Shown here one piece after another: positions 46,260 through 54,112 of a stretch of DNA of 64,000 nt. Location: positions 48,815 to 112,814 of the forward strand of contig NZ_AUMM01000008.1 in the NCBI RefSeq assembly GCF_000430685.1, read 5' to 3'. The notes below the pieces were generated by a model. It was not told the origin of the DNA. It ran no database searches and saw only the letters and a program-made list of their open reading frames with translations. The stretch's first letter is position 1. Each line of letters starts with the position of its first letter. A program made the position numbers and the translations under genes. This stretch comes from Tuberibacillus calidus DSM 17572. Its GTDB lineage: Bacteria; Bacillota; Bacilli; Bacillales; Sporolactobacillaceae.

Positions 46260-47099
46260 ATGTGGAATGAGATGAAGGTGTTCGTCGTTGTCGTCGTGGG
46301 TGGCATATTAAATGCCGCCGCGCTCAATTTCTTTTTAATTCCGGCTAAAGTGTTATCAAGCGGATTTACTGGTGTGGCCCAGCTGATTTCCCTCCTCGTT
46401 CAGCAATATACGGGATTTCCGCTTGGTACAGGGATCGTTTTGTTCTTACTCAATGTCCCGGTCACATATCTTGCTTGGATGCGGCTTGGCCGGCGTTTTA
46501 CGTTATACAGCTCACTAAGCATCCTTGTCATGACCTTGGTGCTAATGGTTTTACCGGTTTATAAATTGACCGATAATCTGTTGCTGAATGCCGTATTCGG
46601 CGGGGTCATTAGTGCCATCGGCGTCGGCATTACATTGAAATACGGTGCATCGACCGGTGGCATGGACATTATTGCAATGGTTTTGTCGCGCATGAAAGAC
46701 CGCCCGATCGGCTTGTACTACTTCGGGTTGAATGGGTTAATCGTCTTATCGGCTGGATTTTTCTTCGGTTGGGAGAAGGCGTTGTACACTTTGGTGACGC
46801 TTTACGTCTCATCGCGGGTGATCGATGCCATCCATACGCGGTATATGAAGTTAACAGCGATGATCGTCACCGATAAGGGAAAAGAAGTGTCACAAGCCAT
46901 TCACGAACGGCTTGTTCGCGGCATAACCCGTTTGCCTGCAAAAGGGGCGTTTACGGATAAAGAAAAAGAAATACTGTTGATTGTTTTAACAAGATATGAA
47001 TTATACGCCCTTAAAAACATCATTCAGGAGGTCGATCCTAAGGCGTTTACGAATATCGTTGAAACAACAGCCGTCATTGGCGCTTTTCGAAAGGAATAG
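46260..47099 (+). CDS. YitT family membrane protein (DUF2179 C-terminal domain)
   Basis: A 279-residue protein with five or six hydrophobic segments in the first 190 residues (SSGFTGVAQLISLL, YGASTGGMDIIAM are family marks) and a soluble C-terminal DUF2179 domain (about 200-275: AMIVTDKGKEVSQAIHERLVRGITRLPAKGAF). Several paralogues exist in Bacillus; this one is nearest YqfU in length and pattern. Function unknown. AAGGAGAG precedes the ATG. Confidence 0.78.
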   Translation: MWNEMKVFVVVVVGGILNAAALNFFLIPAKVLSSGFTGVAQLISLLVQQYTGFPLGTGIVLFLLNVPVTYLAWMRLGRRFTLYSSLSILVMTLVLMVLPVYKLTDNLLLNAVFGGVISAIGVGITLKYGASTGGMDIIAMVLSRMKDRPIGLYYFGLNGLIVLSAGFFFGWEKALYTLVTLYVSSRVIDAIHTRYMKLTAMIVTDKGKEVSQAIHERLVRGITRLPAKGAFTDKEKEILLIVLTRYELYALKNIIQEVDPKAFTNIVETTAVIGAFRKE

Positions 47100-47199
47100 G
47101 AATGCGTTAAAGCATGATAAGAACTTGTCTTTTCCAAGCGTTTGGGCGGATGGCTTGCCTTCTTTGCTTTTTATGCTAGGAAGAGCGTCTTATCAGTAC

Positions 47200-47234
47200 A
47201 AAAAAAGACCCGCGATCCATGAGTTCGGCGGGCC
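47200..47234 (-). terminator. terminator of the Nfu_N gene
   Basis: A 7-bp GC-rich stem (47207-47213 with 47228-47234, one G-T pair); on the minus strand it is followed by seven U. Confidence 0.7.
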
Positions 47235-47243
47235 AACACAACA

Positions 47244-47510
47244 TTATGGCAGGCTAATTTCCTTAAATACGGCTTCAATTTGCGGTAATAATTCGTTCCA
47301 ATCGGCATCAAACGTTTTATTGACAGTGACAAAGTCCTCATAACCAAAGATATTATCGACGCCATCCAGTTTTAATAATGCCTGTGCCAGTGGGGACTCG
47401 ACAACATCCCCCTTTTTGGCAATCAGACGGCCGTTAAAAAGCTGTTTGGCAGCCGAAAACTTCATGGCGTTTGGGTTGGGCGTGCGTTCGGCTCGTACAT
47501 CGATGGACAT
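47244..47510 (-). CDS. Nfu/NifU N-terminal domain protein, stand-alone
   Basis: An 88-residue protein consisting only of the Nfu_N fold: RAERTPNPNAMKF at the start and SPLAQALLKLDGVDNIFGYEDFVTVNK in the middle are the family signature. In Nfu proteins this domain accompanies a CxxC iron-sulfur scaffold; here no Cys is present and no scaffold domain follows, so an adaptor role is more likely than cluster binding. AGGAGGAG precedes the ATG. Confidence 0.8.
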   Translation of the reverse strand: MSIDVRAERTPNPNAMKFSAAKQLFNGRLIAKKGDVVESPLAQALLKLDGVDNIFGYEDFVTVNKTFDADWNELLPQIEAVFKEISLP

Positions 47511-47584
47511 GGTTTCTCCTCCTCGGACAATAATCTACTAATTTCATTTTACATGAAGGGTATTTTTTCTGACAATGTTCTAAA

Positions 47585-48406
47585 TCACATTTCACGCCTC
47601 GTTAAAAGATAACTTTCTAAAAATTGGGCGACACCTTCTTCATCGTTGGATGAGGTCACTTCATCACTCACTTCTTTGAGAGCGGGAATGGCATTGGCCA
47701 TCGCAACCCCACAACCAGCATAGGCTAACATTTCGATATCATTTTCCTCATCGCCAAAAGCGATAATCCGCTCCCTTGGGATCCCGAGGCGCCGAGCCAC
47801 TTCCTGAATGCCGATCGCTTTATTCACTCCTTTTTTGACCACTTCGATAATGTTTAAAGGTTCTCCCCAAGAGCGTTGTTCGATTGCATCAGCATGTGCT
47901 TTTTCCAAATCTTCCATGATGCTTTCGGTATGCTCTTCATCGGTTTGAATTAAAAGGGCTATGGGGTTGTCGTATAAAGCATGGTGTATCGCTCCATAAA
48001 CGATTTTCGGTCTTCCATTAGGATATAACTTTTCAATGAGATCAGGGTCTTCGGTGCGGATATATGTTTTTTCTAATCCTTCGATCACGATGTTTCGGAA
48101 ATATTCATCGGATGAGACCTCAAGAAGATGGCGAACGATACTTTTACCAATCGGTTGGTGGACCACGCCCCAACTCGGTTCCAGCGGATGGTGAACAAAA
48201 GCACCATTAAGGTTCACGATAGGGGTATTGAGACCCAACTCCGCATATAACGTTTGGCTTGAACAAAATGGACGTCCTGTGGCAAACATCACCAAATGCC
48301 CATTTTTCCTCACCTTTTCCAGCGTTTCTTTAGTGTAAGCGCCGACTGTTTTATCTGATCTTAATAAGGTCCCGTCTATGTCTAGGACAATTAAAAATGG
48401 TTCCAT
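47585..48406 (-). CDS. HAD-superfamily phosphatase, Cof type
   Basis: A 273-residue Cof/YkrA-type HAD hydrolase, which act on sugar phosphates or flavin-type phosphates. The nucleophile motif is VLDIDGTLL (Asp about 9 and 11), then FATGRP, then KGVNKAIGI with the conserved Lys, and FGDEENDIEML as motif IV. A large cap domain (about 85-195) sits between. The start is ATG at 48406 behind GGAGGAG; a GTG one codon earlier is also open. Substrate unknown. Confidence 0.83.
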   Translation of the reverse strand: MEPFLIVLDIDGTLLRSDKTVGAYTKETLEKVRKNGHLVMFATGRPFCSSQTLYAELGLNTPIVNLNGAFVHHPLEPSWGVVHQPIGKSIVRHLLEVSSDEYFRNIVIEGLEKTYIRTEDPDLIEKLYPNGRPKIVYGAIHHALYDNPIALLIQTDEEHTESIMEDLEKAHADAIEQRSWGEPLNIIEVVKKGVNKAIGIQEVARRLGIPRERIIAFGDEENDIEMLAYAGCGVAMANAIPALKEVSDEVTSSNDEEGVAQFLESYLLTRREM

Positions 48407-48550
48407 CACCGTTCTCCTCCCTTATCGTTGCCGTTTTACGATAGCGTAATATCCAAATTATACGTGTTTTTAAGAGGTGTGACAATGTATCGACACCGTT
48501 CACCGTTTTTATCAATAAATGGCTATTTATTAAGTGAAGGGGGTGAGAGG

Positions 48551-48769
48551 ATGGCAACAGCTAACTTGGTCAATTCGGTCTTAGTCCTGTCCTTTGATGC
48601 CGGGATGGATGAAAGCGGAAAACCGATCGTCAAACGCAAAAGTTTTAACAACATCAAAACGCAAGCAACGGCCGATCAGCTTTATGCCATCAGTCAGGCG
48701 CTTATTCCGCTCCAACAATATCCCGTCATCACAATTGAGCGCCATGATGCAAGGGAACTGTATGCCTAA
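48551..48769 (+). CDS. DUF1659 domain protein
   Basis: A 72-residue protein of the DUF1659 family, with LSFDAGMDESGKPIVKRKSFNNIK and the AISQALIPLQ segment. GGGGGTGAGAGG precedes the ATG. It leads a three-gene operon with DUF2922 and YvrJ, a set that recurs together in Bacillales; the role is unknown. Confidence 0.78.
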   Translation: MATANLVNSVLVLSFDAGMDESGKPIVKRKSFNNIKTQATADQLYAISQALIPLQQYPVITIERHDARELYA

Positions 48770-48803
48770 GGGCATGACATCGATGTAGAAGGAGGTGAAA
48801 CGA

Positions 48804-49022
48804 ATGGCTAAAACCATTGAGCTTTTGTTTGAAAACGTTGAAGGGAAAACCGTCCGCTTTACGTTGGATAACCCGGTCGACCCCATCGATCCTGCTGTGG
48901 TAAATAACGCCATGGATACCATTTTGGCACAAAATGCCATGACATCCTCAGGCGGGGATCTTGTGAAGAAGAAAGGTGCCAGGATTGTTGAACGAAACGT
49001 CACGGACATTCCATTAACATAA
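48804..49022 (+). CDS. DUF2922 domain protein
   Basis: A 72-residue protein of the DUF2922 family (KTIELLFENVEGKTVRFTLDNP, then AMDTILAQNAMTSSGGDLVKKKGARIVER). GGAGGTG lies six bases upstream of the ATG. It has the same length as its DUF1659 neighbour, 34 bp away. Function unknown. Confidence 0.8.
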   Translation: MAKTIELLFENVEGKTVRFTLDNPVDPIDPAVVNNAMDTILAQNAMTSSGGDLVKKKGARIVERNVTDIPLT

Positions 49023-49081
49023 AAATCGATGGAAAGAGGTGACGGAAGCCAACCTCACATTTAAAGGGTTGTCTTCCAATC

Positions 49082-49119
49082 AAGGGATCAGCGGCCGTTT
49101 TGGCCCAGCCTGATCCCTT
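49082..49119 (+). promoter_or_regulatory. 10-bp stem-loop between DUF2922 and yvrJ
   Basis: AAGGGATCAG (49082-49091) pairs perfectly with CTGATCCCTT (49110-49119). No T run follows, so it is not a normal terminator; it may set the ratio of the two proteins or protect the mRNA end. Confidence 0.5.
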
Positions 49120-49144
49120 ATATTGTCATGAAAGGAGGGGCCAT

Positions 49145-49321
49145 ATGGGAGAGTGGCTTGGTATGGTAAAGGATGTCGGTTTTCCCATTGTCGTCACGCT
49201 GTTTTTACTCTATCGGATTGAAAATAAGCTTGACGAATTGAATCGGTCGATCCGAGAGTTACCAGGACGCCTCTATGATCCTCAACGAATAATGGATGCC
49301 TCTCTTAGCCGAAAGTCGTAA
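49145..49321 (+). CDS. yvrJ: YvrJ family small membrane protein
   Basis: A 58-residue protein with one N-terminal hydrophobic helix (about 8-24, VGFPIVVTLFLLYRIENKLDEL) and a charged tail, as in YvrJ. AAAGGAGGGG precedes the ATG. Third gene of the DUF1659-DUF2922-YvrJ set. The size and layout recall holin-like or phage-derived small proteins, but that is inference. Confidence 0.78.
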   Translation: MGEWLGMVKDVGFPIVVTLFLLYRIENKLDELNRSIRELPGRLYDPQRIMDASLSRKS

Positions 49322-49330
49322 AATTTTTCT

Positions 49331-49362
49331 GTGTCCCACGTCATAGTCGGGGCACTTTTTTT
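49331..49362 (+). terminator. intrinsic terminator after yvrJ
   Basis: A 7-bp stem (49331-49337 with 49349-49355, one G-T pair) and TTTTTTT. Confidence 0.75.
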
Positions 49363-49541
49363 ATACTGTTATGACTGTCGATCAGTTTTCGAAACAGCAT
49401 AATGACGACGAGGAGTGATCTTCGTCCAGAGGTTTGACGGAGCCAAGTTTTCATAACGTTTATTTGAATTCATTGTGAATCGGTTTATTCCACCGTTCGA
49501 ACAGGTTATAATGAAGAAAAAAGCAGAAAGGGGTGCTTTGT

Positions 49542-49850
49542 ATGGCTGAACTCAATGAAGACATTATCATGGAAGCTCTTGAAGATGTGATAGATCCGGA
49601 ATTGGGTATTGATATCGTTAACCTTGGACTGGTTTACGGTGTGGATATCGGCGATAAAGGCGATGTGATCATTACGATGACGTTAACCGCGATGGGGTGT
49701 CCTTTGGCTGCCAGCATTGAATATGAAGTCAAACGGGTGCTTATGCCGATTGAAGGTGTCAATAGCGTCGATGTGAACATCGTTTGGAACCCGCCGTGGT
49801 CAAAAGATAAAATGTCGCGCTATGCCAAAATCGCCCTCGGTATCTCTTAA
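49542..49850 (+). CDS. yitW: MIP18/YitW family iron-sulfur assembly protein
   Basis: A 102-residue DUF59 protein, the same length as B. subtilis YitW, related to SufT and PaaD. DVIDPELGIDIVNLGLVYGV and MTLTAMGCPLA are the family signature; the single Cys lies in the latter and is implicated in cluster handling. The start is ATG at 49542 behind AGAAAGGGG. It precedes the molybdenum cofactor operon with a hairpin between. Confidence 0.85.
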   Translation: MAELNEDIIMEALEDVIDPELGIDIVNLGLVYGVDIGDKGDVIITMTLTAMGCPLAASIEYEVKRVLMPIEGVNSVDVNIVWNPPWSKDKMSRYAKIALGIS

Positions 49851-49881
49851 TGAACACTCTTTAATAAATTGAAAGGAAAAG

Positions 49882-49942
49882 GAGGCTGACCAGTTCACGA
49901 AGTGGATGCACCATGGAGGGGGCTTGGTTCAGCCTCTGTTTT
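49882..49942 (+). terminator. long hairpin with U tail before moeA
   Basis: GAGGCTGA-CC (49882-49891) pairs with GG-TTCAGCCTC (49926-49936) around a 34-base loop containing a small CAC-GAA-GTG hairpin. TGTTTTTA follows. It is probably the yitW terminator; placed in the moeA leader it could also serve as an attenuator. Confidence 0.55.
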
Positions 49943-49955
49943 TAGGGGGATTTAT

Positions 49956-51236
49956 ATGTTGGAAAAAAGGCAACCGATAGCTGTCGAAACCGCTGTTGAA
50001 CGTGTCGCCGCATGCATCAAAACACTGCCGATTATTGAAAAACCACTGGAAGAGGCTGATGGTGATATTTTGGCTGAATCCGTCATCGCTGACCACGATG
50101 TTCCCCCCTTTGACCGCTCTCCATATGATGGGTATGCGATCCGAGCCGAAGACACGGCACAAGCGAGCCGCACCGAACCCGTCCGTTTAAAAGTGGTTGA
50201 TAAAATTGGGGCAGGTGATGTCGCTAAAAAAGCGATCGAACCGGGCACGGCCATTCGCATAATGACAGGCGCTGCCTTGCCTAAGGGAGCTGATGCCATC
50301 GTCAAACTCGAGTTAACACGTGAAGAAGGGGATGCGGTTTGGATTAATCGGCGTTTTCATTCAGGGGACAATCTCTCTCTGCAAGGCGAAGACGCCAAGA
50401 AAGGCACCCCCATTCTTGATGCCGGGCGGCCGATTACCCCGGGGGTGAAAGCCGTTTTGGCCACTTTCGGTTATGCGCGCGTAAAAGTATACAAAAAACC
50501 GACCGTCGGTGTCATCGCGACAGGGTCGGAATTACTTGACATCGATGAACCACTTGTGCCGGGGAAAATTCGAAATAGCAATGCGTACATGATCTTATCA
50601 CAAATCAAGAAGGCGGGCGGCATCCCGCTTGACCTTGGCCGCATGGCTGATGATTTCGAGCAAAGTTACAGAGCGGTCAAAAGTGGTCTAGATGTGGCTG
50701 ACGTGCTGATTACAACCGGCGGTGTCTCGGTTGGCGATTTTGATTATCTTCCAGCGATTTATAAAAAATTGGGGGCGGAAGTGCTTTTTAACAAAGTAGC
50801 CATGCGACCGGGTAGTGTCACCACTGTTGCCCGGCTCGGTGATCAACTCCTTTTTGGGCTTTCCGGCAACCCATCAGCCTGTTTTGTCGGTTTTGAACTG
50901 TTTGCTGCCCCGTACATTAAAGGTTTACAAGGAAACCGCCTGCCTTATTTAACGAAAATGAAGGCGGTTCTCGGGCATGATTTTCCAAAAGCGAATCCTT
51001 TTACGCGGTTTGTTCGGGCAAAGGTGACGTGGGAAGAAGGCGACCGAGCGATCGTTCGCCCTGTAGGTTTAGATAAATCGAATGCGGTCGTTTCTTTGGC
51101 TGAAACGAATGCTTTGATGGTTTTACCCGGCGGAACCAAAGGCTATGAAAAGGGCGCTCTTGTCGATATTCTCCTATTATTTGGCGAAGGCCGTGGTGAG
51201 TTTAGCATTGAAAATCTTTCAGGTCACAGGGTTTAA
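49956..51236 (+). CDS. moeA: molybdopterin molybdotransferase
   Basis: A 426-residue MoeA, which inserts molybdate into adenylylated molybdopterin. The DVPPFDRSPYDGYAIRAEDT motif (about 46-65), IRIMTGAALPKGADAIV, GVIATGSEL, and the catalytic TTGGVSVGDFDY loop are all present, as is RPGSVTTV near GLSGNPSACFV. AGGGGGA precedes the ATG at 49956; the frame is open 18 codons upstream. It heads moeA-mobB-moaE-moaD. Confidence 0.94.
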   Translation: MLEKRQPIAVETAVERVAACIKTLPIIEKPLEEADGDILAESVIADHDVPPFDRSPYDGYAIRAEDTAQASRTEPVRLKVVDKIGAGDVAKKAIEPGTAIRIMTGAALPKGADAIVKLELTREEGDAVWINRRFHSGDNLSLQGEDAKKGTPILDAGRPITPGVKAVLATFGYARVKVYKKPTVGVIATGSELLDIDEPLVPGKIRNSNAYMILSQIKKAGGIPLDLGRMADDFEQSYRAVKSGLDVADVLITTGGVSVGDFDYLPAIYKKLGAEVLFNKVAMRPGSVTTVARLGDQLLFGLSGNPSACFVGFELFAAPYIKGLQGNRLPYLTKMKAVLGHDFPKANPFTRFVRAKVTWEEGDRAIVRPVGLDKSNAVVSLAETNALMVLPGGTKGYEKGALVDILLLFGEGRGEFSIENLSGHRV

Positions 51237-51711
51237 AAATAGCGGTAAGACGACGCTCATGTGCCGCCTGCTTTTTGAGTTAAAGAAGCGCAGTTATAAA
51301 GTGGCGGCGTTAAAACACCACGGGCATGGCGGTCGCTTGCGCACGGATATGGATGATACCGATTCTGCCAAGCATTTTCGAAGTGGCGCCAGCTTGGTAG
51401 CAGTAAGCGGTTCTATGCAAACGATTTTCGATTACCAAAACGAGCCGCCGCTTGAGGCTTTTATTGCTTTTTATCAAACGCTCCAATTGGACTTTTTGTT
51501 AATTGAAGGCTATAAACAAGCGCCGTATCCAAAAGCGGTTTTATTGCGCTCGAATGAGGATTGGGAGACCTTGCAAGCGTTAAAAAATATTCGAGTGATT
51601 GTGGCCTCTGAAGGTATGGCGGTCCCTAATCCTACTGCCCCTGTATTTGCTAACGATAACGTCGAAGGTTTGACAACTTTCATTCTCAATGGCTTGGAGG
51701 AAGTCTGGTGA
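51208..51711 (+). CDS. mobB: molybdopterin-guanine dinucleotide biosynthesis adapter MobB
   Basis: A 167-residue P-loop GTPase that assists MobA. Walker A is GFKNSGKTTL (about 8-17), followed by KVAALKHHGHG, the DDTDSAKHFRSGA segment and LLIEGYKQ. The start is unclear: TTG at 51208 (behind GGTGAG, giving the usual KIFQVTGF start) is preferred, but GTG at 51196 or 51193 is possible. It overlaps moeA by 29 bp. No mobA is in the window. Confidence 0.9.
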   Translation: MKIFQVTGFKNSGKTTLMCRLLFELKKRSYKVAALKHHGHGGRLRTDMDDTDSAKHFRSGASLVAVSGSMQTIFDYQNEPPLEAFIAFYQTLQLDFLLIEGYKQAPYPKAVLLRSNEDWETLQALKNIRVIVASEGMAVPNPTAPVFANDNVEGLTTFILNGLEEVW

Positions 51712-52175
51712 ACAAAGAACGGTTTGAAATCGTTGAGGACCCGATTCCGGTCGATGAAGTGATCCAAAAGGTCGTGCATCCGAATGCTGGAGCCGTTAAT
51801 GTCTTTATCGGAACGGTTCGGGAAATGACAAACGGGAAACGAACGATTTATTTAAAATACGAAGCTTATATTCCGATGGCCATTAAACAGTTTCGCGTCA
51901 TCGAAGCAGAGATTCTGAAGCGGTGGCCAGAAGTGCGCCTTGCGATCACGCATCGGATTGGGGAATTACACATCACTGACACGGCCGTTGTCATCGCTTG
52001 TTCATCTCCCCACCGAGCGGCGAGTTTCGAGGCGTGTCGTTACGCCATTGAAAGAATTAAAGAGATTGTCCCGATTTGGAAAAAGGAACATTGGGATAAC
52101 GGTGAATGTTGGGTGGGGGATCAAAAAGAACAACATGCCTACCCAAACGGTGAACCGGAAAAGGAGGGGCTTTGA
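51708..52175 (+). CDS. moaE: molybdopterin synthase catalytic subunit MoaE
   Basis: A 155-residue large subunit of molybdopterin synthase. GAVNVFIGTVRE, LKYEAYIPMA, HRIGELHITDTAVVIACSSPHRAASFEACRYAIERIKEIVPIWKKE includes the catalytic Lys pair. The GTG start overlaps the mobB stop (GTGA), behind GGAGG. Confidence 0.94.
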   Translation: MNKERFEIVEDPIPVDEVIQKVVHPNAGAVNVFIGTVREMTNGKRTIYLKYEAYIPMAIKQFRVIEAEILKRWPEVRLAITHRIGELHITDTAVVIACSSPHRAASFEACRYAIERIKEIVPIWKKEHWDNGECWVGDQKEQHAYPNGEPEKEGL

Positions 52176-52408
52176 TGATTAAGATTTTGTTGTTTGCTGG
52201 ATTAAAGGACCGCGTCGGAAAGTCCTTCATCACTTTAGAAAATGGCCCTATGACGGTTTCCGAGTTAAAAAAAGAGTTGGAAAAAGTGTCAGGTCTTGAA
52301 AATTTAACAAATGTTATGGTTGCGGTCAATGAAACATATGCCGACGGCGATGTGGTCGTCCGCGCTGGCGATACCGTGGCGCTTATTCCACCGGTTAGCG
52401 GTGGTTGA
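52175..52408 (+). CDS. moaD: molybdopterin synthase sulfur carrier subunit MoaD
   Basis: A 77-residue ubiquitin-fold protein whose C-terminal Gly-Gly carries the thiocarboxylate used by MoaE; the ending ALIPPVSGG is canonical. AAGGAGGGGC precedes the ATG, which overlaps the moaE stop by one base. moaA, moaB and moaC are not in the window, so cofactor synthesis needs genes elsewhere. Confidence 0.93.
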   Translation: MIKILLFAGLKDRVGKSFITLENGPMTVSELKKELEKVSGLENLTNVMVAVNETYADGDVVVRAGDTVALIPPVSGG

Positions 52409-52633
52409 GGGCTGGCTTTAGTTTTAAGGCATGTAGCCCCTTCCTTTACATCATTGATCGTTACGTTATGAAGGTGATCCTGATGACGTTTCACAGGGTT
52501 TCCTTCTTTTTTTATACGCTTTGAATAAAATTTTAACAAGCCGTTTCGGCAAGTCACCGATGTGACATACATCATTACGGTCAGAAGAGGTTTTATGTTG
52601 AATATAAAAATAAAATCGATGGAGGGGAGCCGT

Positions 52634-53377
52634 GTGGGACATTGTTTAATATTTGGCGGATTAACAGCATTAGGTATGCCGCTTTTGGAACGGTTGTTGA
52701 ATGAAGGTATGTATGTCATGGCCGTTCGAGCTCCGCTTTCAAGTGACAACCGTCCTTTGGAAGAGGATGTTGAAATGCACTTTGGCCGTCATGCTCTTTT
52801 TCGCGCTGTTGACGAGTGGCGGGAAGAACTAACGAAAGCGGAGAACATTCTTTTTCTGGATACCGTTCCGCTTTTTGGGGATAACGAGGGCGTTCAGGCC
52901 GATGTATTGGCACACCGCTTAGTGCAATGTATTGAAAACAGCCCGAATTTACAAAGGGTGATCGTGGCCTCCCATATTGCGATTTATGGGCACCCGAAAG
53001 GAACCGTACGGGAGACATGTGTCGTAAAACCGGTCGGTGCGATCGGTGAACACGCCGACCGAATCGAGCGCACAGTCATCGAAAAGCTTTTACATGATAA
53101 GGACAGAGCGCGAGCATTGAGCGTGACGATCTGCCGTCTACCCAACCTCTATCTGGAAAAGAGACCAACCGATTGGGAAGCGCTGCATGTGGAAGATGCA
53201 GCCCTCGGCTTGTGCGCCATATTGCAACGCGTGGAAAAATCGGGCATCGAAGTCATTCAACTGACGAGCGGCAGGACGTTCCGGGGTCCATTTGGTCATT
53301 ATACCTATTCTTATGAAAAAGCCAAACAGTTCATTGGATTTAATCCAGTGAAAACGATGGAAAACGATGAAGCATAA
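52634..53377 (+). CDS. NAD-dependent epimerase/dehydratase-like protein
   Basis: A 247-residue protein with a Rossmann-type start, HCLIFGGLTALGMPLLERLLNEG, resembling extended short-chain dehydrogenases, then VIVASHIAIYGHPKG where the family has its catalytic Tyr. The glycine motif is incomplete (GGLTALG) and no clear Tyr-x3-Lys is seen, so activity is doubtful. I choose the GTG at 52634 because GGAGGGGAG precedes it; the frame is open 24 codons upstream. Function unknown; it has its own terminator. Confidence 0.6.
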   Translation: MGHCLIFGGLTALGMPLLERLLNEGMYVMAVRAPLSSDNRPLEEDVEMHFGRHALFRAVDEWREELTKAENILFLDTVPLFGDNEGVQADVLAHRLVQCIENSPNLQRVIVASHIAIYGHPKGTVRETCVVKPVGAIGEHADRIERTVIEKLLHDKDRARALSVTICRLPNLYLEKRPTDWEALHVEDAALGLCAILQRVEKSGIEVIQLTSGRTFRGPFGHYTYSYEKAKQFIGFNPVKTMENDEA

Positions 53378-53405
53378 GGTATTTCATATAGAAAAACCCC
53401 CTTAG

Positions 53406-53441
53406 AAACCACTCGTTGACTCGGGTGGTTTTACTCTTTTT
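53406..53441 (+). terminator. intrinsic terminator before the sigma/two-component operon
   Basis: A 10-bp stem (53406-53415 with 53422-53431, one G-T pair), a six-base loop, then a T-rich stretch. Confidence 0.7.
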
Positions 53442-53453
53442 ATGCCAAAAATA

Positions 53454-53508
53454 TTAAGAAAATCTTAAGATTTTTGCTCACTAAATGTTAAGATCTCTCT
53501 TTTACAAT
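53454..53508 (+). promoter_or_regulatory. TTAAGA direct repeats and -10 box upstream of the ECF sigma gene
   Basis: TTAAGA occurs at 53454-53459, 53465-53470 and 53488-53493, spacings of 11 and 23 bp, that is one and two helical turns. The first two also form an AAAATCTTAAGATTTT palindrome. TACAAT at 53503-53508 can serve as -10, with no proper -35. This is the layout of an activator-dependent promoter bound by an OmpR-type regulator; the regulator encoded in the operon is the obvious candidate. Confidence 0.5.
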
Positions 53509-53563
53509 AGCACTAAATCAAAGAAAACGAATTTGTTATACTGTGAAAGGGAGATTATGGAAC

Positions 53564-54109
53564 GTGTTAAAAAATGAAGTGTTAAGCTCACCATTTCAGG
53601 ATGAGGACAAGCATGGTTTTGAATGCATTATCCGGCGTTATTATCCGACCGTATATCACCACCTCCAATATAGACTTAAGGATCGCAATAAAGCGGAGGA
53701 TTTCACTCAGGAAACCTTTTTGAAACTGTACCGTCAGATGAAGGAGCGGCAAATGCCGGGGAATTTACGTGGATGGCTTTTTATTGTTGCCAATAATTTA
53801 TGCCGGGATTATTGGCGAAGCTCAGGATATCGTAAGGAAACCCACGGATTTGACCAAATCCCCGAGCTAAAGGATAGAAAAGGACAAGTTGTTGAGACCC
53901 TTGTGCGAAAAGAAACCTGCAAGGAAGTCGTTTCCTTATTGTCCGAACTCCCTGAAAATCAGCGGAAAATCATTACGTTGCGTTTTTATAATAATTTAAA
54001 GTTGAAAGAAATTGCCGAGGAACTCGCTTGTCCGGTCGGCACGGTGAAATCCCGTTTATTTCATGCTTTGCGCTTTTTAAAAAATAGAATTGAGGAAAAG
54101 GGAATGTGA
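53564..54109 (+). CDS. ECF-type sigma-70 factor
   Basis: A 181-residue extracytoplasmic-function sigma factor: region 2 (about 20-90, YYPTVYHHLQYRLKDRNKAEDFTQETFLKLYRQM) and region 4 (about 120-172, LLSELPENQRKIITLRFYNNLKLKEIAEELACPVGTVKSRLFHALRFLK). The GTG at 53564 is likely; the ribosome site AAAGGGAGA is somewhat distant, and the GTG at 53543 is the alternative. It is followed after 3 bp by a response regulator; there is no anti-sigma gene next to it, which is unusual for Bacillales ECF factors. Confidence 0.85.
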   Translation: MLKNEVLSSPFQDEDKHGFECIIRRYYPTVYHHLQYRLKDRNKAEDFTQETFLKLYRQMKERQMPGNLRGWLFIVANNLCRDYWRSSGYRKETHGFDQIPELKDRKGQVVETLVRKETCKEVVSLLSELPENQRKIITLRFYNNLKLKEIAEELACPVGTVKSRLFHALRFLKNRIEEKGM

Positions 54110-54112
54110 ACG

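Noticed and set aside
46066..46275. 69-codon frame between the sigma factor and the YitT gene
   Set aside because: No ribosome site, overlaps the next start and has no recognisable pattern.
49882..49942. Moco riboswitch before moeA
   Set aside because: The structure is a simple long hairpin; the conserved multi-stem pattern of that riboswitch class is not visible.
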